Both the position numbers and the translations under genes were made by a program. Below are positions 53,177-63,174 of a DNA stretch of 64,000 nt, in pieces; position 1 is the first letter of the stretch; each line of letters opens with the position of its first letter. Origin of the DNA: Actinoplanes lutulentus (GTDB taxonomy: Bacteria > Actinomycetota > Actinomycetes > Mycobacteriales > Micromonosporaceae); assembly GCF_003259845.1 (NCBI RefSeq), contig NZ_QLMJ01000002.1, positions 620,001 through 684,000 on the forward strand, written 5' to 3'. The notes under the pieces were generated by a model. That model made no database searches. It saw nothing but the letters and a program-made list of their open reading frames with translations, and was not told the origin of the DNA.

Positions 53177-53219
53177 GCGTGTCGATTGCGGGCGCGATCC
53201 GCACCTCAACGCGACACGC
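53177..53219. terminator. Hairpin between lipid kinase and HAD genes
   Basis: GCGTGTCG/CGACACGC, 8 bp, with an inner GCGG/CCGC pair in the loop, between two converging genes. Confidence 0.4.
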
Positions 53220-53259
53220 GGGCGGGACAGTGATCGCCGGGTGGGCTGGGGGAGTGCGG

Positions 53260-53994
53260 TTAGGGGCAGCCGGCCAGGGACAGGGTGGCGGCCAGGCCGT
53301 TGGCGCGGCCGGCCTCGGCGGCCGGGATGACCAGGACCGAGCAGCCGGCGTTGACCGCGCCCGCGTCGGCCGGGGTGTCGCCGACCATCAGGGTGCGTTC
53401 CGGGTCGGCGCCGAGCAGGCCGCAGGCGCGCAGGAAGATGGCCGGGTCGGGTTTGGTGCGGCCGACCTCGAAGCTCAGGACGAACGAGTCCACCAGCGAG
53501 TCCAGGCCCCAGGCGGCGAAGTGCGGGCGGATGTCGAAGCCGACGTTGCTCACCACGCCGATCTTGATGCCGGCGTCGTGCAGCTTGCGCAGGGTCGGCT
53601 CGGTGTCCGGGTACGGCAACCAGCCGTCCGGCCGGAGCAGACGGTCGTAGAGGGCGTCGGCGAGACCCTCCACGTCGGTGTGCACGGTCGATGCGAGGCC
53701 GGTGTAGGCGGCGCGGTGACTGTGCTCGTAGAGATCGCGGTCGGCCCAGTACTCAGCGAGCTGGGGTGGCACCCGGTACGGCATCGGGCCGCCCGCTCGT
53801 CCCGCGGTCAGCAGCCGGTCGGCCAGAATCGTCGCCTTGCCCCGGTCGAGCTCGCGGCCACACGCGGCCGCTGCCGCGACGACCCAGGTCAAAGGATCCT
53901 CCACCTGGGCGAGCGTGCCGTGGAAGTCGAACAGGACCGCCTCGACCGGCCGCGCGGTATGTGGAGGGTGATTGGCATCCGGCACGTGGTGCAC
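53260..53994 (-). CDS. HAD-family hydrolase with a DFHGT motif
   Basis: 244 residues. Motif I reads VLFDFHGTLA instead of the usual DxDGT: the nucleophile Asp is kept but the general acid/base Asp is His. Motif II VVSNVG, motif III K in RTKPDP, motif IV GDTPADAG. A cap of about 100 residues lies between. The second-Asp change is common to a subgroup of actinobacterial HAD proteins and could lower phosphatase turnover. It diverges from helY. Confidence 0.8.
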   Translation of the reverse strand: MHHVPDANHPPHTARPVEAVLFDFHGTLAQVEDPLTWVVAAAAACGRELDRGKATILADRLLTAGRAGGPMPYRVPPQLAEYWADRDLYEHSHRAAYTGLASTVHTDVEGLADALYDRLLRPDGWLPYPDTEPTLRKLHDAGIKIGVVSNVGFDIRPHFAAWGLDSLVDSFVLSFEVGRTKPDPAIFLRACGLLGADPERTLMVGDTPADAGAVNAGCSVLVIPAAEAGRANGLAATLSLAGCP

Positions 53995-54059
53995 GATACC
54001 GATGCCCTGTGACCCTTCCGACGGCCACCACCGTGCTGCGATTTGTCATACGCACGAAC

Positions 54060-54065
54060 TAATGT
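54060..54065 (+). promoter_or_regulatory. -10 box, leaderless-type, for helY
   Basis: TAATGT, 6 nt, ATG at 54072, without a ribosome site; the promoter lies in the 77-bp gap to the divergent HAD gene. Confidence 0.45.
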
Positions 54066-54071
54066 TGGGTC

Positions 54072-56834
54072 ATGACGAGTCCCGCCGAACGGTATGCGGC
54101 TTCCAAGAAGCGGGCGGCGCGGGTCGCCGAGTTCCCGGAGCTCGAGGATTTCATGCTCGATGTCGGCTTCGACCTGGACGACTTCCAGCGTGAGGCCTGC
54201 CAGGTGCTGGAGCGGGGCAACGGCGTTCTGGTCTGCGCGCCGACCGGTGCCGGCAAGACCGTCGTGGGCGAGTTCGCCGTGCACCTGGCGTTGCGGTCCG
54301 GCCAGCGCAAGTGTTTCTACACCACCCCGATCAAGGCCTTGTCCAACCAGAAATACCACGACCTGGTGGCCCGTTACGGCGCTGACAAGGTCGGCCTGCT
54401 CACCGGTGACAGTGTGATCAACGGTGATGCCCCGGTGGTCGTGATGACCACCGAGGTGCTGCGCAACATGCTCTACTCCGGCTCCGACGCGCTGCGCAAC
54501 CTGGCGTACGTGGTGATGGACGAGGTTCACTACCTCGCCGACCGGTTCCGCGGCGCGGTCTGGGAAGAGGTGATCATCCACCTGCCGGCGTCGGTGACGC
54601 TGGTCTCGCTCTCCGCCACGGTCAGCAACTACGAGGAGTTCGCCGACTGGCTGGTGACCGTCCGCGGCGAGACCGAGGTGGTGGTCAGCGAGCACCGGCC
54701 GGTGCCGCTCTGGCAGCACATGCTGGTCGGCCGCCGGATGTTCGACCTGTTCCACGACGCCGACGCGGCGAAAAAGCACGACGTCCACCCCGAGCTGTTG
54801 CGGTACACGCGGGAGATGGACCGGCGCCTCGACCTGGGCGACCGGGCCGCGACCGGGTGGAGCGGGCGCGGCGGCGGCGGGCGTGGCCGGCGCTGGCAGC
54901 CACCACCGCGCGCCGAGGTGATCGACCGGCTGGACCGGGCCGGGCTGCTGCCGGCGATCGTGTTCATCTTCAGCCGCAACGGCTGCGACGCCGCCGTGCA
55001 GCAGTGCCTGGCCGGCGGCATGCGACTGACCAATCCCGACGAGCGCGCCGAGATCCGCCGGATCGCGTCGGCGAAGGTGTCGAGCATCCCGGCCGAGGAC
55101 CTGTCGGTGCTGGGCTACTGGGAGTGGCTCGACGGCCTCGAGCGCGGCGTCGCCGCCCACCACGCCGGCATGCTGCCCGCCTTCAAGGAGGCGGTCGAGG
55201 AGTGTTTCGTCCGCGGCCTGGTCAAGGCGGTCTTCGCCACCGAGACCCTGGCGCTGGGCATCAACATGCCGGCCCGCTGTGTCGTGCTGGAGCGGCTCGT
55301 CAAGTTCAACGGCGAGGCGCACGTCGACCTGACCCCGGGGGAGTACACGCAGCTCACCGGCCGGGCCGGGCGTCGGGGCATCGACATCGAGGGCCACGCC
55401 GTGGTGCTCTGGAGCCCCGACATCGACCCGCGGCAGGTGGCCGGCCTGGCCTCCACGCGCACCTATCCGTTGCGCTCGTCGTTCCGGCCGTCGTACAACA
55501 TGGCGGTCAACCTGGTCGGCACGGTCGGTGCGGAGAAATCGCGGGACCTGCTGGAGTCGTCGTTCGCGCAGTTCCAGGCGGACCGGTCGGTGGTCGGCCT
55601 GGCCCGTCAGGTGCAGCGCAACGTGGAGACGATGCAGACGTACTCCGAGGACGCCTCCTGTCACCACGGCGACTTCGCGGAGTACTTCGCCATCCGGGTC
55701 GCCATCGCCGACCGGGAGAAATCGATGTCCCGTCAGGGTGTGGCGCAGCGCCGCTCGGCGGCCGTCGACGGTCTGGAGAAACTGCGGGCCGGCGACGTGA
55801 TCCGGGTGCCGCAGGGTCGCCGGGCCGGGCTGGCCGTCGTGCTGGAGCCGTCCGACAGCGGGTTCGGCGAGCCACGGCCGCTGGTGCTCACCCAGGACCG
55901 CTGGGCCGGCCGGGTCAGCCCCGCCGAGTTCAGCGGGCCGGTCGACGTGCTCGCGCGGGTGCGCGTACCCAAGAATTTCAATCATCGCTCGCCGGCGGCG
56001 CGCCGCGACCTGGCCGCGCAGGTGAGCGCGACCGGTCTGGACCGTCATCCGGACCAGCGGCGCAAGCGTGGCCGGCAGATGCCCGGCGAGGACGCCGAGA
56101 TCGCGCTGCTCAAGGTGCAGATGCGCGAGCACCCGTGTCACGCCTGCGCGGAGCGTGAGGACCACGCCCGGATGGCCGAGCGGCGGCAGCGGCTGCTGCG
56201 CGACACCGACGCCCTGCGGGACAAGGTGGCCGGGCGCACCGGCTCACTGGCCCGCACGTTCGACCAGGTCTGCGCGGTGCTCACCGCCCGGGGTTACCTC
56301 TCCGCCGACGGCGAGGTGACCAGTCACGGGCGGATGCTCGGGCGCATCTGGTCCGAGGCTGATCTGCTGGTCGCCGAGTGCCTGCGGCAGGGCGTGTGGG
56401 ACGGCCTCGCACCGGACGAACTGGCCGCCGCCGTCTCGATGGTGCTCTACGAGTCGCGCCGCGAGGGCGAGGACCGCGCCTCGGTGCCGAAAGGCTCGGT
56501 CACCGCGGCCGTCGACGCCTGCGCCAAGCTCTGGGGTGAGATCGCCGCCGACGAGGCGGACAACGGTCTGTCGCTGACCCGGGAGCCCGACCCCGGTTTC
56601 GTCTGGCCGATGTATCGGTGGGCCCGCGGTGAGCCACTCGCCCGGGTGCTGGCCAGCGGTCAGCACGACGCGGACATGCCGGCCGGTGACTTCGTGCGCT
56701 GGGCGCGTCAGGTGCTTGACCTGCTCGGACAGATCAAAGAGGCGGGTTCGGCGTCGCCCAGCGTCAAGGAGACCGCCCGCAAGGCGATCACCGCGGTGAA
56801 CAGAGGGGTGCTCGCGATGCAGCGGGGTTTGTGA
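54072..56834 (+). CDS. helY: DEAD/DEAH-box RNA helicase HelY (Ski2/Mtr4-like)
   Basis: 920 residues. Walker A in CAPTGAGKTVVGEF, box VMDEVHYLADRFRG, motif III VSLSATVSN, helicase-C motif LTGRAGRRGIDIEG. The C-terminal part (about 600-920) includes the Ski2-type beta-barrel insert and the ratchet/DSHCT-like helical domain. Processive RNA helicases of this class act in RNA degradation or ribosome biology. In mycobacteria helY also follows tatC. A Gly/Arg-rich loop (SGRGGGGRGRRWQ) lies near residue 265. Confidence 0.92.
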   Translation: MTSPAERYAASKKRAARVAEFPELEDFMLDVGFDLDDFQREACQVLERGNGVLVCAPTGAGKTVVGEFAVHLALRSGQRKCFYTTPIKALSNQKYHDLVARYGADKVGLLTGDSVINGDAPVVVMTTEVLRNMLYSGSDALRNLAYVVMDEVHYLADRFRGAVWEEVIIHLPASVTLVSLSATVSNYEEFADWLVTVRGETEVVVSEHRPVPLWQHMLVGRRMFDLFHDADAAKKHDVHPELLRYTREMDRRLDLGDRAATGWSGRGGGGRGRRWQPPPRAEVIDRLDRAGLLPAIVFIFSRNGCDAAVQQCLAGGMRLTNPDERAEIRRIASAKVSSIPAEDLSVLGYWEWLDGLERGVAAHHAGMLPAFKEAVEECFVRGLVKAVFATETLALGINMPARCVVLERLVKFNGEAHVDLTPGEYTQLTGRAGRRGIDIEGHAVVLWSPDIDPRQVAGLASTRTYPLRSSFRPSYNMAVNLVGTVGAEKSRDLLESSFAQFQADRSVVGLARQVQRNVETMQTYSEDASCHHGDFAEYFAIRVAIADREKSMSRQGVAQRRSAAVDGLEKLRAGDVIRVPQGRRAGLAVVLEPSDSGFGEPRPLVLTQDRWAGRVSPAEFSGPVDVLARVRVPKNFNHRSPAARRDLAAQVSATGLDRHPDQRRKRGRQMPGEDAEIALLKVQMREHPCHACAEREDHARMAERRQRLLRDTDALRDKVAGRTGSLARTFDQVCAVLTARGYLSADGEVTSHGRMLGRIWSEADLLVAECLRQGVWDGLAPDELAAAVSMVLYESRREGEDRASVPKGSVTAAVDACAKLWGEIAADEADNGLSLTREPDPGFVWPMYRWARGEPLARVLASGQHDADMPAGDFVRWARQVLDLLGQIKEAGSASPSVKETARKAITAVNRGVLAMQRGL

Positions 56835-56908
56835 GTGGTTTCCGTCCTGTTGCCTGACCGGTGACGTGGACTGCTTCGTGGCGGATGGTGAATCTCCGTT
56901 GACGCTGT

Positions 56909-56971
56909 CTTCCGGATAAATCAAGAATTGCGGCGGCAGTATCGACACAGCTGATTGCAATTCGCCGGAAG
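56909..56971. promoter_or_regulatory. Compound inverted repeat in the leader of the STAS/HATPase gene
   Basis: CTTCCGG, 9 nt, GAATTGC on the left mirrors GCAATTC, 1 nt, CCGGAAG on the right, with 25 nt between. The right arm ends 8 bp before the ATG at 56980, so it includes the likely ribosome-site region or acts as an operator. Confidence 0.5.
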
Positions 56972-56979
56972 GCGGGCAC

Positions 56980-57810
56980 ATGGGGGCGGGTTCGCCGCAT
57001 CTGATCGGCTGGTCCGATGACGCCGTGACCGACTCCGTGCTGGCCGTCATCGACTCCGAGACGGCGGTCATCGAGTTCTCGGTCTGGGGCGAGTGGGACC
57101 GGGCGCTGTCCACACAGGCACGGATGGTGCTGGACAAGTGCCTGGCCGAGCACCCGACCGGGATGATCGTGGACCTGCACGAGCTGAGCGACGCGCAGGC
57201 GGTCAGCGCGTCGCTCTGGCTGACGGCCTGCGCTCAGGGCGCCGCCATGCGGCCACCGGTCACGGTCGCCGTCTGCCTGAAGGCGAACGCGCCGCTGGCC
57301 AGCCGTCTGCGGCGTCTCGGCGCCCGGGACTGGCTGGTGCTCAACGCGACCGTCGCTCAGGCCCGCGCCGCCCTCACCCATCCGCATCCGGTGCCGGGCC
57401 GGATGCATCTGGCGTTGCCCCCCGACCCGGGCGCCGCGGTGCTGGCCCGCGCGCTGGTGAACGACGCCTGTCAGGAGTGGGAGCTCCAGCACCTGTGCCA
57501 CCGGGCTCGGCTGGTCATCTCCGAGCTGGTGGTGAACGCGGCCGAGCACGCCGGCTCGGACATCGAGGTGATCGTGTCGATGCGCGGATCGGGACGGTCG
57601 GGCGCGCTGCACCTGGCCGTGTACGACGGCGACCTGATCCTGCCCAGGGTCCGTGACCCGGTCGCCGGCCCGCTCGGGCCGTCCCTGGTCGACCGCGGCC
57701 TCGGGCTGCGGATCGTGAACGCGGCGGCGTCGGCCTGGGGCGCGCTGCCGGCCCGCAGCGGCAAGCTGGTGTGGGCGATCGTCCGTGCTCGTCCCGAGGA
57801 GATGACGTGA
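56980..57810 (+). CDS. STAS domain fused to an RsbW-like HATPase (anti-sigma type)
   Basis: 276 residues. The N-terminal half (about 20-130) is STAS-like (AVIEFSVWGEWDRA, IVDLHELSDAQAVSASLWLTA). The C-terminal half is an anti-sigma HATPase: N-box ELVVNAAEHA, G1-type LAVYDGDL and G2 RGLGLRIVNAA. The order STAS-HATPase in one chain is unusual, because the pair is normally separate. It overlaps the next STAS gene by GTGA, so they form a partner-switching unit. The target sigma factor is unknown. Confidence 0.8.
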   Translation: MGAGSPHLIGWSDDAVTDSVLAVIDSETAVIEFSVWGEWDRALSTQARMVLDKCLAEHPTGMIVDLHELSDAQAVSASLWLTACAQGAAMRPPVTVAVCLKANAPLASRLRRLGARDWLVLNATVAQARAALTHPHPVPGRMHLALPPDPGAAVLARALVNDACQEWELQHLCHRARLVISELVVNAAEHAGSDIEVIVSMRGSGRSGALHLAVYDGDLILPRVRDPVAGPLGPSLVDRGLGLRIVNAAASAWGALPARSGKLVWAIVRARPEEMT

Positions 57811-58148
57811 GTCTTCCTGGAACTCGCATCGCCGGGGAACGTGACGGCGACCGGCTGCTGATCACGCTGCAGGGCAGCCTGGACGCCATGTCGGCGACGG
57901 CGTTGCAGTCGCAGCTCTACGACCTCACGCAGGTCCACGACCTGCTCGGGCTGGGTGTGCCGGTCCGGCAGATCCACATCGACCTGGCCGGGGTGGATTT
58001 CTGCGACGCGGCCGGGCTGCGGATGCTGGTCGCGGCCCGGCGGGTCGCCGAGGCGCGGCAGGCGACCTGCCACCTGCACGCCCCGCAGCCACATCTGCGG
58101 TGGCTGCTCCGGGCGACCCGCGCGGCCGACCTGTTCCACCTGCATTAG
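57807..58148 (+). CDS. STAS domain protein (anti-anti-sigma-like) lacking the phospho-Ser
   Basis: 113 residues from the GTG at 57807. Complete STAS domain: ITLQGSLDAMSA, IHIDLAGVDF, then CDAAGLRMLVAARR. At the place of the conserved phosphorylated Ser (DSxGL) there is Ala (DAAGL), so it should not be inactivated by an RsbW-type kinase in the usual way. Translationally coupled to the STAS/HATPase gene. It converges on the VOC gene with 4 bp between. Confidence 0.85.
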   Translation: MSLPGTRIAGERDGDRLLITLQGSLDAMSATALQSQLYDLTQVHDLLGLGVPVRQIHIDLAGVDFCDAAGLRMLVAARRVAEARQATCHLHAPQPHLRWLLRATRAADLFHLH

Positions 58149-58152
58149 GGAT

Positions 58153-58533
58153 CTAGTCCCAGGTGCGGGCCTCGCGGTCGAACAGGTCGCCCTCGCTCTG
58201 CACCGGCACCACGCAGAACAGGTGGCCGCCGGGCGCTCGCAGCGTCTGGTGGCCACCGTTGTCCACCTCGACGACCGCACCGAGCGCGATCAGCCGGGCC
58301 GCCTCGGCCGGGACGTCGTCGGTCTCGATGTCGAGGTGGTACCGCGGGGTGTCGTCGACCGCCTGCACGTCCACGGCCAGGCCGGGGAACGCGCCGGTCA
58401 GGGCGATGAACTCCTCCTCGCCGGGCACCGGCTTGGCGGTCGAGCCGAGCGCCGCCGACCAGAACGTGGCGGCGGCGCCGGCGTCGGCGAGGGGGGTGTC
58501 GATGAAGATGCCGAATAGGCGGCTGCGATGCAT
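58153..58533 (-). CDS. VOC family (glyoxalase/bleomycin resistance-like) protein
   Basis: 126 residues, one VOC module pair. LFGIFIDTPLADAGAAATFWSAALG, YHLDIETDDVPAEAARLIALGA and APGGHLFCVVPVQS match the family, with candidate metal ligands in YHLDIE and APGGHLFC. Small dimeric proteins with varied functions (ring-cleaving dioxygenase, drug binding). Nothing specific is predictable here. It is separated from the synthetase gene by 9 bp on the same strand. Confidence 0.8.
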   Translation of the reverse strand: MHRSRLFGIFIDTPLADAGAAATFWSAALGSTAKPVPGEEEFIALTGAFPGLAVDVQAVDDTPRYHLDIETDDVPAEAARLIALGAVVEVDNGGHQTLRAPGGHLFCVVPVQSEGDLFDREARTWD

Positions 58534-58542
58534 ACCGCGACT

Positions 58543-60332
<1,790 letters not shown>

Positions 60333-60333
<1 letters not shown>

Positions 60334-61001
60334 CAGTTCTCCTTCGGATGTGTCACGTCCACCATGCGGCAGAGCCAGCTGGAAAGTTCGTCGACCAGCA
60401 ACGAGAGGTCGGGTTCGGGGCCGGCGTCGAGGGCGTCCGAAGCGCTCTGCCGTAGTGCGTGGATGGCACCTAGGTAGGCACTGAACGGGACCTCTTCGTG
60501 CGTACCCGGGAAGCGCTCGGAGCGCAGGTCGCGCACGAAGCGTGCCAGATCGGTGAGCGCGGCGCGGCGGCGCTCGCGCGCCGCGCGTCCGAGAGCGTCC
60601 ATCTCCACCTGGAAGGCGCGGGCCGCGACCAGGTCGCGTTGCAGGGTGCCGAGGTACGACGTGACGAAGGCGCGCACGCAGCCCGGCCAGTCGGAGCCGG
60701 CGGCGCCGCTGTCGGCGAGGTGGTGCAGGAAGACCGCGATGAAGCGGTCGTAGGCCGCGTAGACGCAGGCGTCCTTGTCGGCGAAGCACTCGTAGAACGC
60801 GGCCCGGGAGACCGCCGCGCGGGAGCAGATCTCGCGCACCCCGAAGCCTCGGTAACCCACGCCGGCCAGCAGTTCGGTCGCGGCGATCAGCATCCGCTCG
60901 CGCTGCGCGGCGGTCACCTCATCGCGGCTCAGCACGTGCCGGCCGCGGGGCAGCGACGGCGGCGTGGTGAAGACGACGCCGCTGGTGATCGGCTCCAGCA
61001 A
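60333..61001 (-). CDS. TetR-family regulator of the acyl-CoA ligase operon
   Basis: 222 residues from a TTG at 61001 (GGGGCG 7 nt before); a GTG at 60935 is an alternative that starts nearer the helix-turn-helix. DNA-binding region about 27-75 (AATELLAGVGYRGFGVREICSRAAVSRAAFYECFADKD, split). The C-terminal ligand domain is typical. It probably senses acyl-CoA, given the downstream gene. A palindrome lies in the upstream region (61018-61035). Confidence 0.85.
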
Positions 61002-61017
61002 GTTGTTCGCCCCATTT

Positions 61018-61035
61018 AAGTACGCGATGTTACTT
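61018..61035. promoter_or_regulatory. TetR operator candidate
   Basis: AAGTA, 8 nt, TACTT in an AT-rich stretch 17 bp upstream of the TetR start. The inner bases are nearly symmetric (GTACGCGATGTTAC). Suits autoregulation of the TetR-ligase unit. Confidence 0.5.
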
Positions 61036-61089
61036 CAATCTTGCCACGCTGTTCTCGCGTCACTGGACAAGCCCTCGACCGCGGCCCGG

Positions 61090-61095
61090 CAGGAT
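61090..61095 (+). promoter_or_regulatory. -10-like box for the HisN-like phosphatase
   Basis: CAGGAT, 7 nt, GTG at 61103. It supports the GTG rather than the ATG at 61094, which lies within the box itself. Confidence 0.3.
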
Positions 61096-61102
61096 GGGAA
61101 CC

Positions 61103-61912
61103 GTGACAGAAGATCTGAAAATCGCACAGACGGCGGCGCTCGCCGGAGCCGAGATCGCCCTCCAGCACTTCGCCGCGGTGGCCGACCTGCCCCGTGAACT
61201 CAAGGCCGACGGGTCGGTCGTGACCGTTGCTGATCGGGCGGTCGAGACGGCCATCCGCGCGGTACTCGGCGAGGCGCGGCCGGACGACGCGATCCTCGGC
61301 GAGGAGCACGGCGCCACCGGCAGCGACAGCGGGCGGCGCTGGATCATCGATCCGATCGACGGGACGGCCCTCTTCGTCGAAGGCGACGACCGATGGCTCG
61401 TGCTCGTGGCCCTCGAGGAACAGGGCGCGATCACGGCGGGGGTCGCTGTCGTTCCCGCGCGGTCGCGCGTCTGGTGGGCCGCGCTCGGTTCCGGAGCGTA
61501 CGAGGGAGGCCTCCGGGACGGGGGCATCGTGGATCCGGTGCGGATCTCGGTGGCCGGCGGGGCGGCGCCTTCGCTGGATGCGGCGACGCTCGGGGTCGTA
61601 CCCGACTGGGGGCGCGAGCCGGCCGCCGCGCTGATCGCCCGCGCGGATGAGCGGCCGTGGCCGCTGCATCCGCCCCTGCTCGTGGCGCGCGGTGATCTCG
61701 ATCTGGCAGCGCAGACCAGCGGGCAGATCTGGGACTTCGCAGCGACGTCGCTGATCGTGGCCGAGGCCGGTGGCGTCTACGCGGGGTTCGACGGGAACGA
61801 GCGGCCGGGCCCGGGAGCGTCGATCTTCGCTCGGAGTCGGGAACTGCGGGACGAAGCTCTGAAAGTCGTCACCGGGGGCGGTACGGTCCGGGATGGTTTT
61901 ACTGGGCGGTAA
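61103..61912 (+). CDS. Inositol-monophosphatase family protein (HisN-like)
   Basis: 269 residues from the GTG at 61103 (ATG at 61094 possible). Metal-site motifs: GEEHG near 68-72, DPIDGTALFVEG near 85-96 and the C-terminal WDFAATSLIVAEAGG. Mg-dependent phosphatase of the IMPase superfamily; the actinobacterial HisN histidinol-phosphatase has the same length and motif order, but a myo-inositol or other sugar phosphate cannot be excluded. Divergent from TetR. Confidence 0.8.
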   Translation: MTEDLKIAQTAALAGAEIALQHFAAVADLPRELKADGSVVTVADRAVETAIRAVLGEARPDDAILGEEHGATGSDSGRRWIIDPIDGTALFVEGDDRWLVLVALEEQGAITAGVAVVPARSRVWWAALGSGAYEGGLRDGGIVDPVRISVAGGAAPSLDAATLGVVPDWGREPAAALIARADERPWPLHPPLLVARGDLDLAAQTSGQIWDFAATSLIVAEAGGVYAGFDGNERPGPGASIFARSRELRDEALKVVTGGGTVRDGFTGR

Positions 61913-61932
61913 CCGTCGTTTAGGAGTTTTCC

Positions 61933-63174
61933 GTGACTCACGTCCGCAGGTGGCTCGGTCTGGCCACGGCCGCGGTCCTGCTCGTCTCCTCCGCCGGATG
62001 CGGTGACAGCGGCGACGACGAGGCGAGCACCAGTGCCAGCTCGTCGGCGACCGTCAAGTCGTACGAGAAGTCGGTGGCCGGCGTCGTCGAGGCGTCCGAG
62101 GCGTTCCTCACCACGCTGGACGACGACCAGAAGGCCGAGGTGCAGCTGGAGCTCACCGAGGAGAACGCGGTCGCGTGGTCGAACCTGCCGTGCGGGTCGA
62201 CGTGCCGGCCGGGTATCGCGTTCTCCGACCTTGACGCGAGTCAGCTGGCGGCGGCCAAGAGTGTGCTGAAGACGGCGCTCGGGGCGGAGACGGATTCGGG
62301 GTATGCGCGGGTGGAGCAGTTGCTGCTCGCCGACGATTACCTGGCGGATGCGCAGTCGTCTTCCTCGTCGTCCTCCGGGGGTCCTGGCTCCTCGGGCGGG
62401 CCTGGCTCCTCCGGAGGGCCTGGCTTTTCCGGCGGGCCTGGCTTTTCCGGCGGGCCTGGCGGGGGCATGTCTGGTGGTCCGGGATCCTCGGGCGGTCCGG
62501 GTGGGGACAGCAGTGGTGGTGGCTACGGGAGCGGCCTCTACTACCTGGCCTTCCTGGGCGCGCCGAGTGTGACCGGGACGTGGCAGCTGAACTTCGGTGG
62601 GCACCACCTGGCGATCCACATGACGTACAAATCCGGAAAAGTCATCGGAGCGTCCCCGTTCTTCGTCGGGGTCGAGCCGACCAGCTGGACCGACGCCGGC
62701 ACCACGCACGCGCCGCTCGCCGACATGAAGAAGGCGCTGCTCGCCATGACCGGCAGCCTCAGCGCCGCCGAGCTGAAGAAGGCGAAGCTCAGCCAGACCT
62801 TCACCGACGTGCTGGTCGGGCCGCAGAAGGACGGGCAGTTCCCGGAGACCAAGCAGGGACTCGCGGTCAGCTCGCTCACCGACGCCCAGAAGAAGCTGGT
62901 CCTCGCCGCGATCGAGCCGTGGGTGGCGGGCGCCGACGACGCCACGGCGACCTCGTTGCTCGCTACGTATGAGGAGGAGCTGGACAAGACGTACATCGGC
63001 TGGTCCGGCACGACGGCTCTGGAAGCGCACGCTGACTACGTACGCATCGACGGGCCGAGCGTGTGGGTGGAGTTCGTCTGCCAGGACGGCGTGGTCATCC
63101 AGAACCAGATCCACTACCACACCGTTTATCGCGACCACACCCGTGACTACGGCGGCGAGTTCTCCTTCTCATGA
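61933..63174 (+). CDS. DUF3500 lipoprotein with a GGPGSS repeat linker
   Basis: 413 residues from a GTG. Lipoprotein signal with the lipobox SSAGC (C23). N-terminal half of DUF3500 (FLTTLDDDQKAEVQLELTEENAVAWSNLP, split), then a Ser/Gly repeat array (GGPGSS, GGPGFS; about residues 146-200), then the second half (GTWQLNFGGHHLAIHMTY, VGVEPTSW, IHYHTVYRDHTRDYG). The His-rich C-terminus could bind metal. The function of the family is not known. Overlaps the next gene by ATGA. Confidence 0.8.
   Translation: MTHVRRWLGLATAAVLLVSSAGCGDSGDDEASTSASSSATVKSYEKSVAGVVEASEAFLTTLDDDQKAEVQLELTEENAVAWSNLPCGSTCRPGIAFSDLDASQLAAAKSVLKTALGAETDSGYARVEQLLLADDYLADAQSSSSSSSGGPGSSGGPGSSGGPGFSGGPGFSGGPGGGMSGGPGSSGGPGGDSSGGGYGSGLYYLAFLGAPSVTGTWQLNFGGHHLAIHMTYKSGKVIGASPFFVGVEPTSWTDAGTTHAPLADMKKALLAMTGSLSAAELKKAKLSQTFTDVLVGPQKDGQFPETKQGLAVSSLTDAQKKLVLAAIEPWVAGADDATATSLLATYEEELDKTYIGWSGTTALEAHADYVRIDGPSVWVEFVCQDGVVIQNQIHYHTVYRDHTRDYGGEFSFS

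Noticed and set aside
53889..56165. A 758-codon open frame on the minus strand across helY
   Set aside because: The composition is shadow-like and the helicase motifs are on the plus strand.
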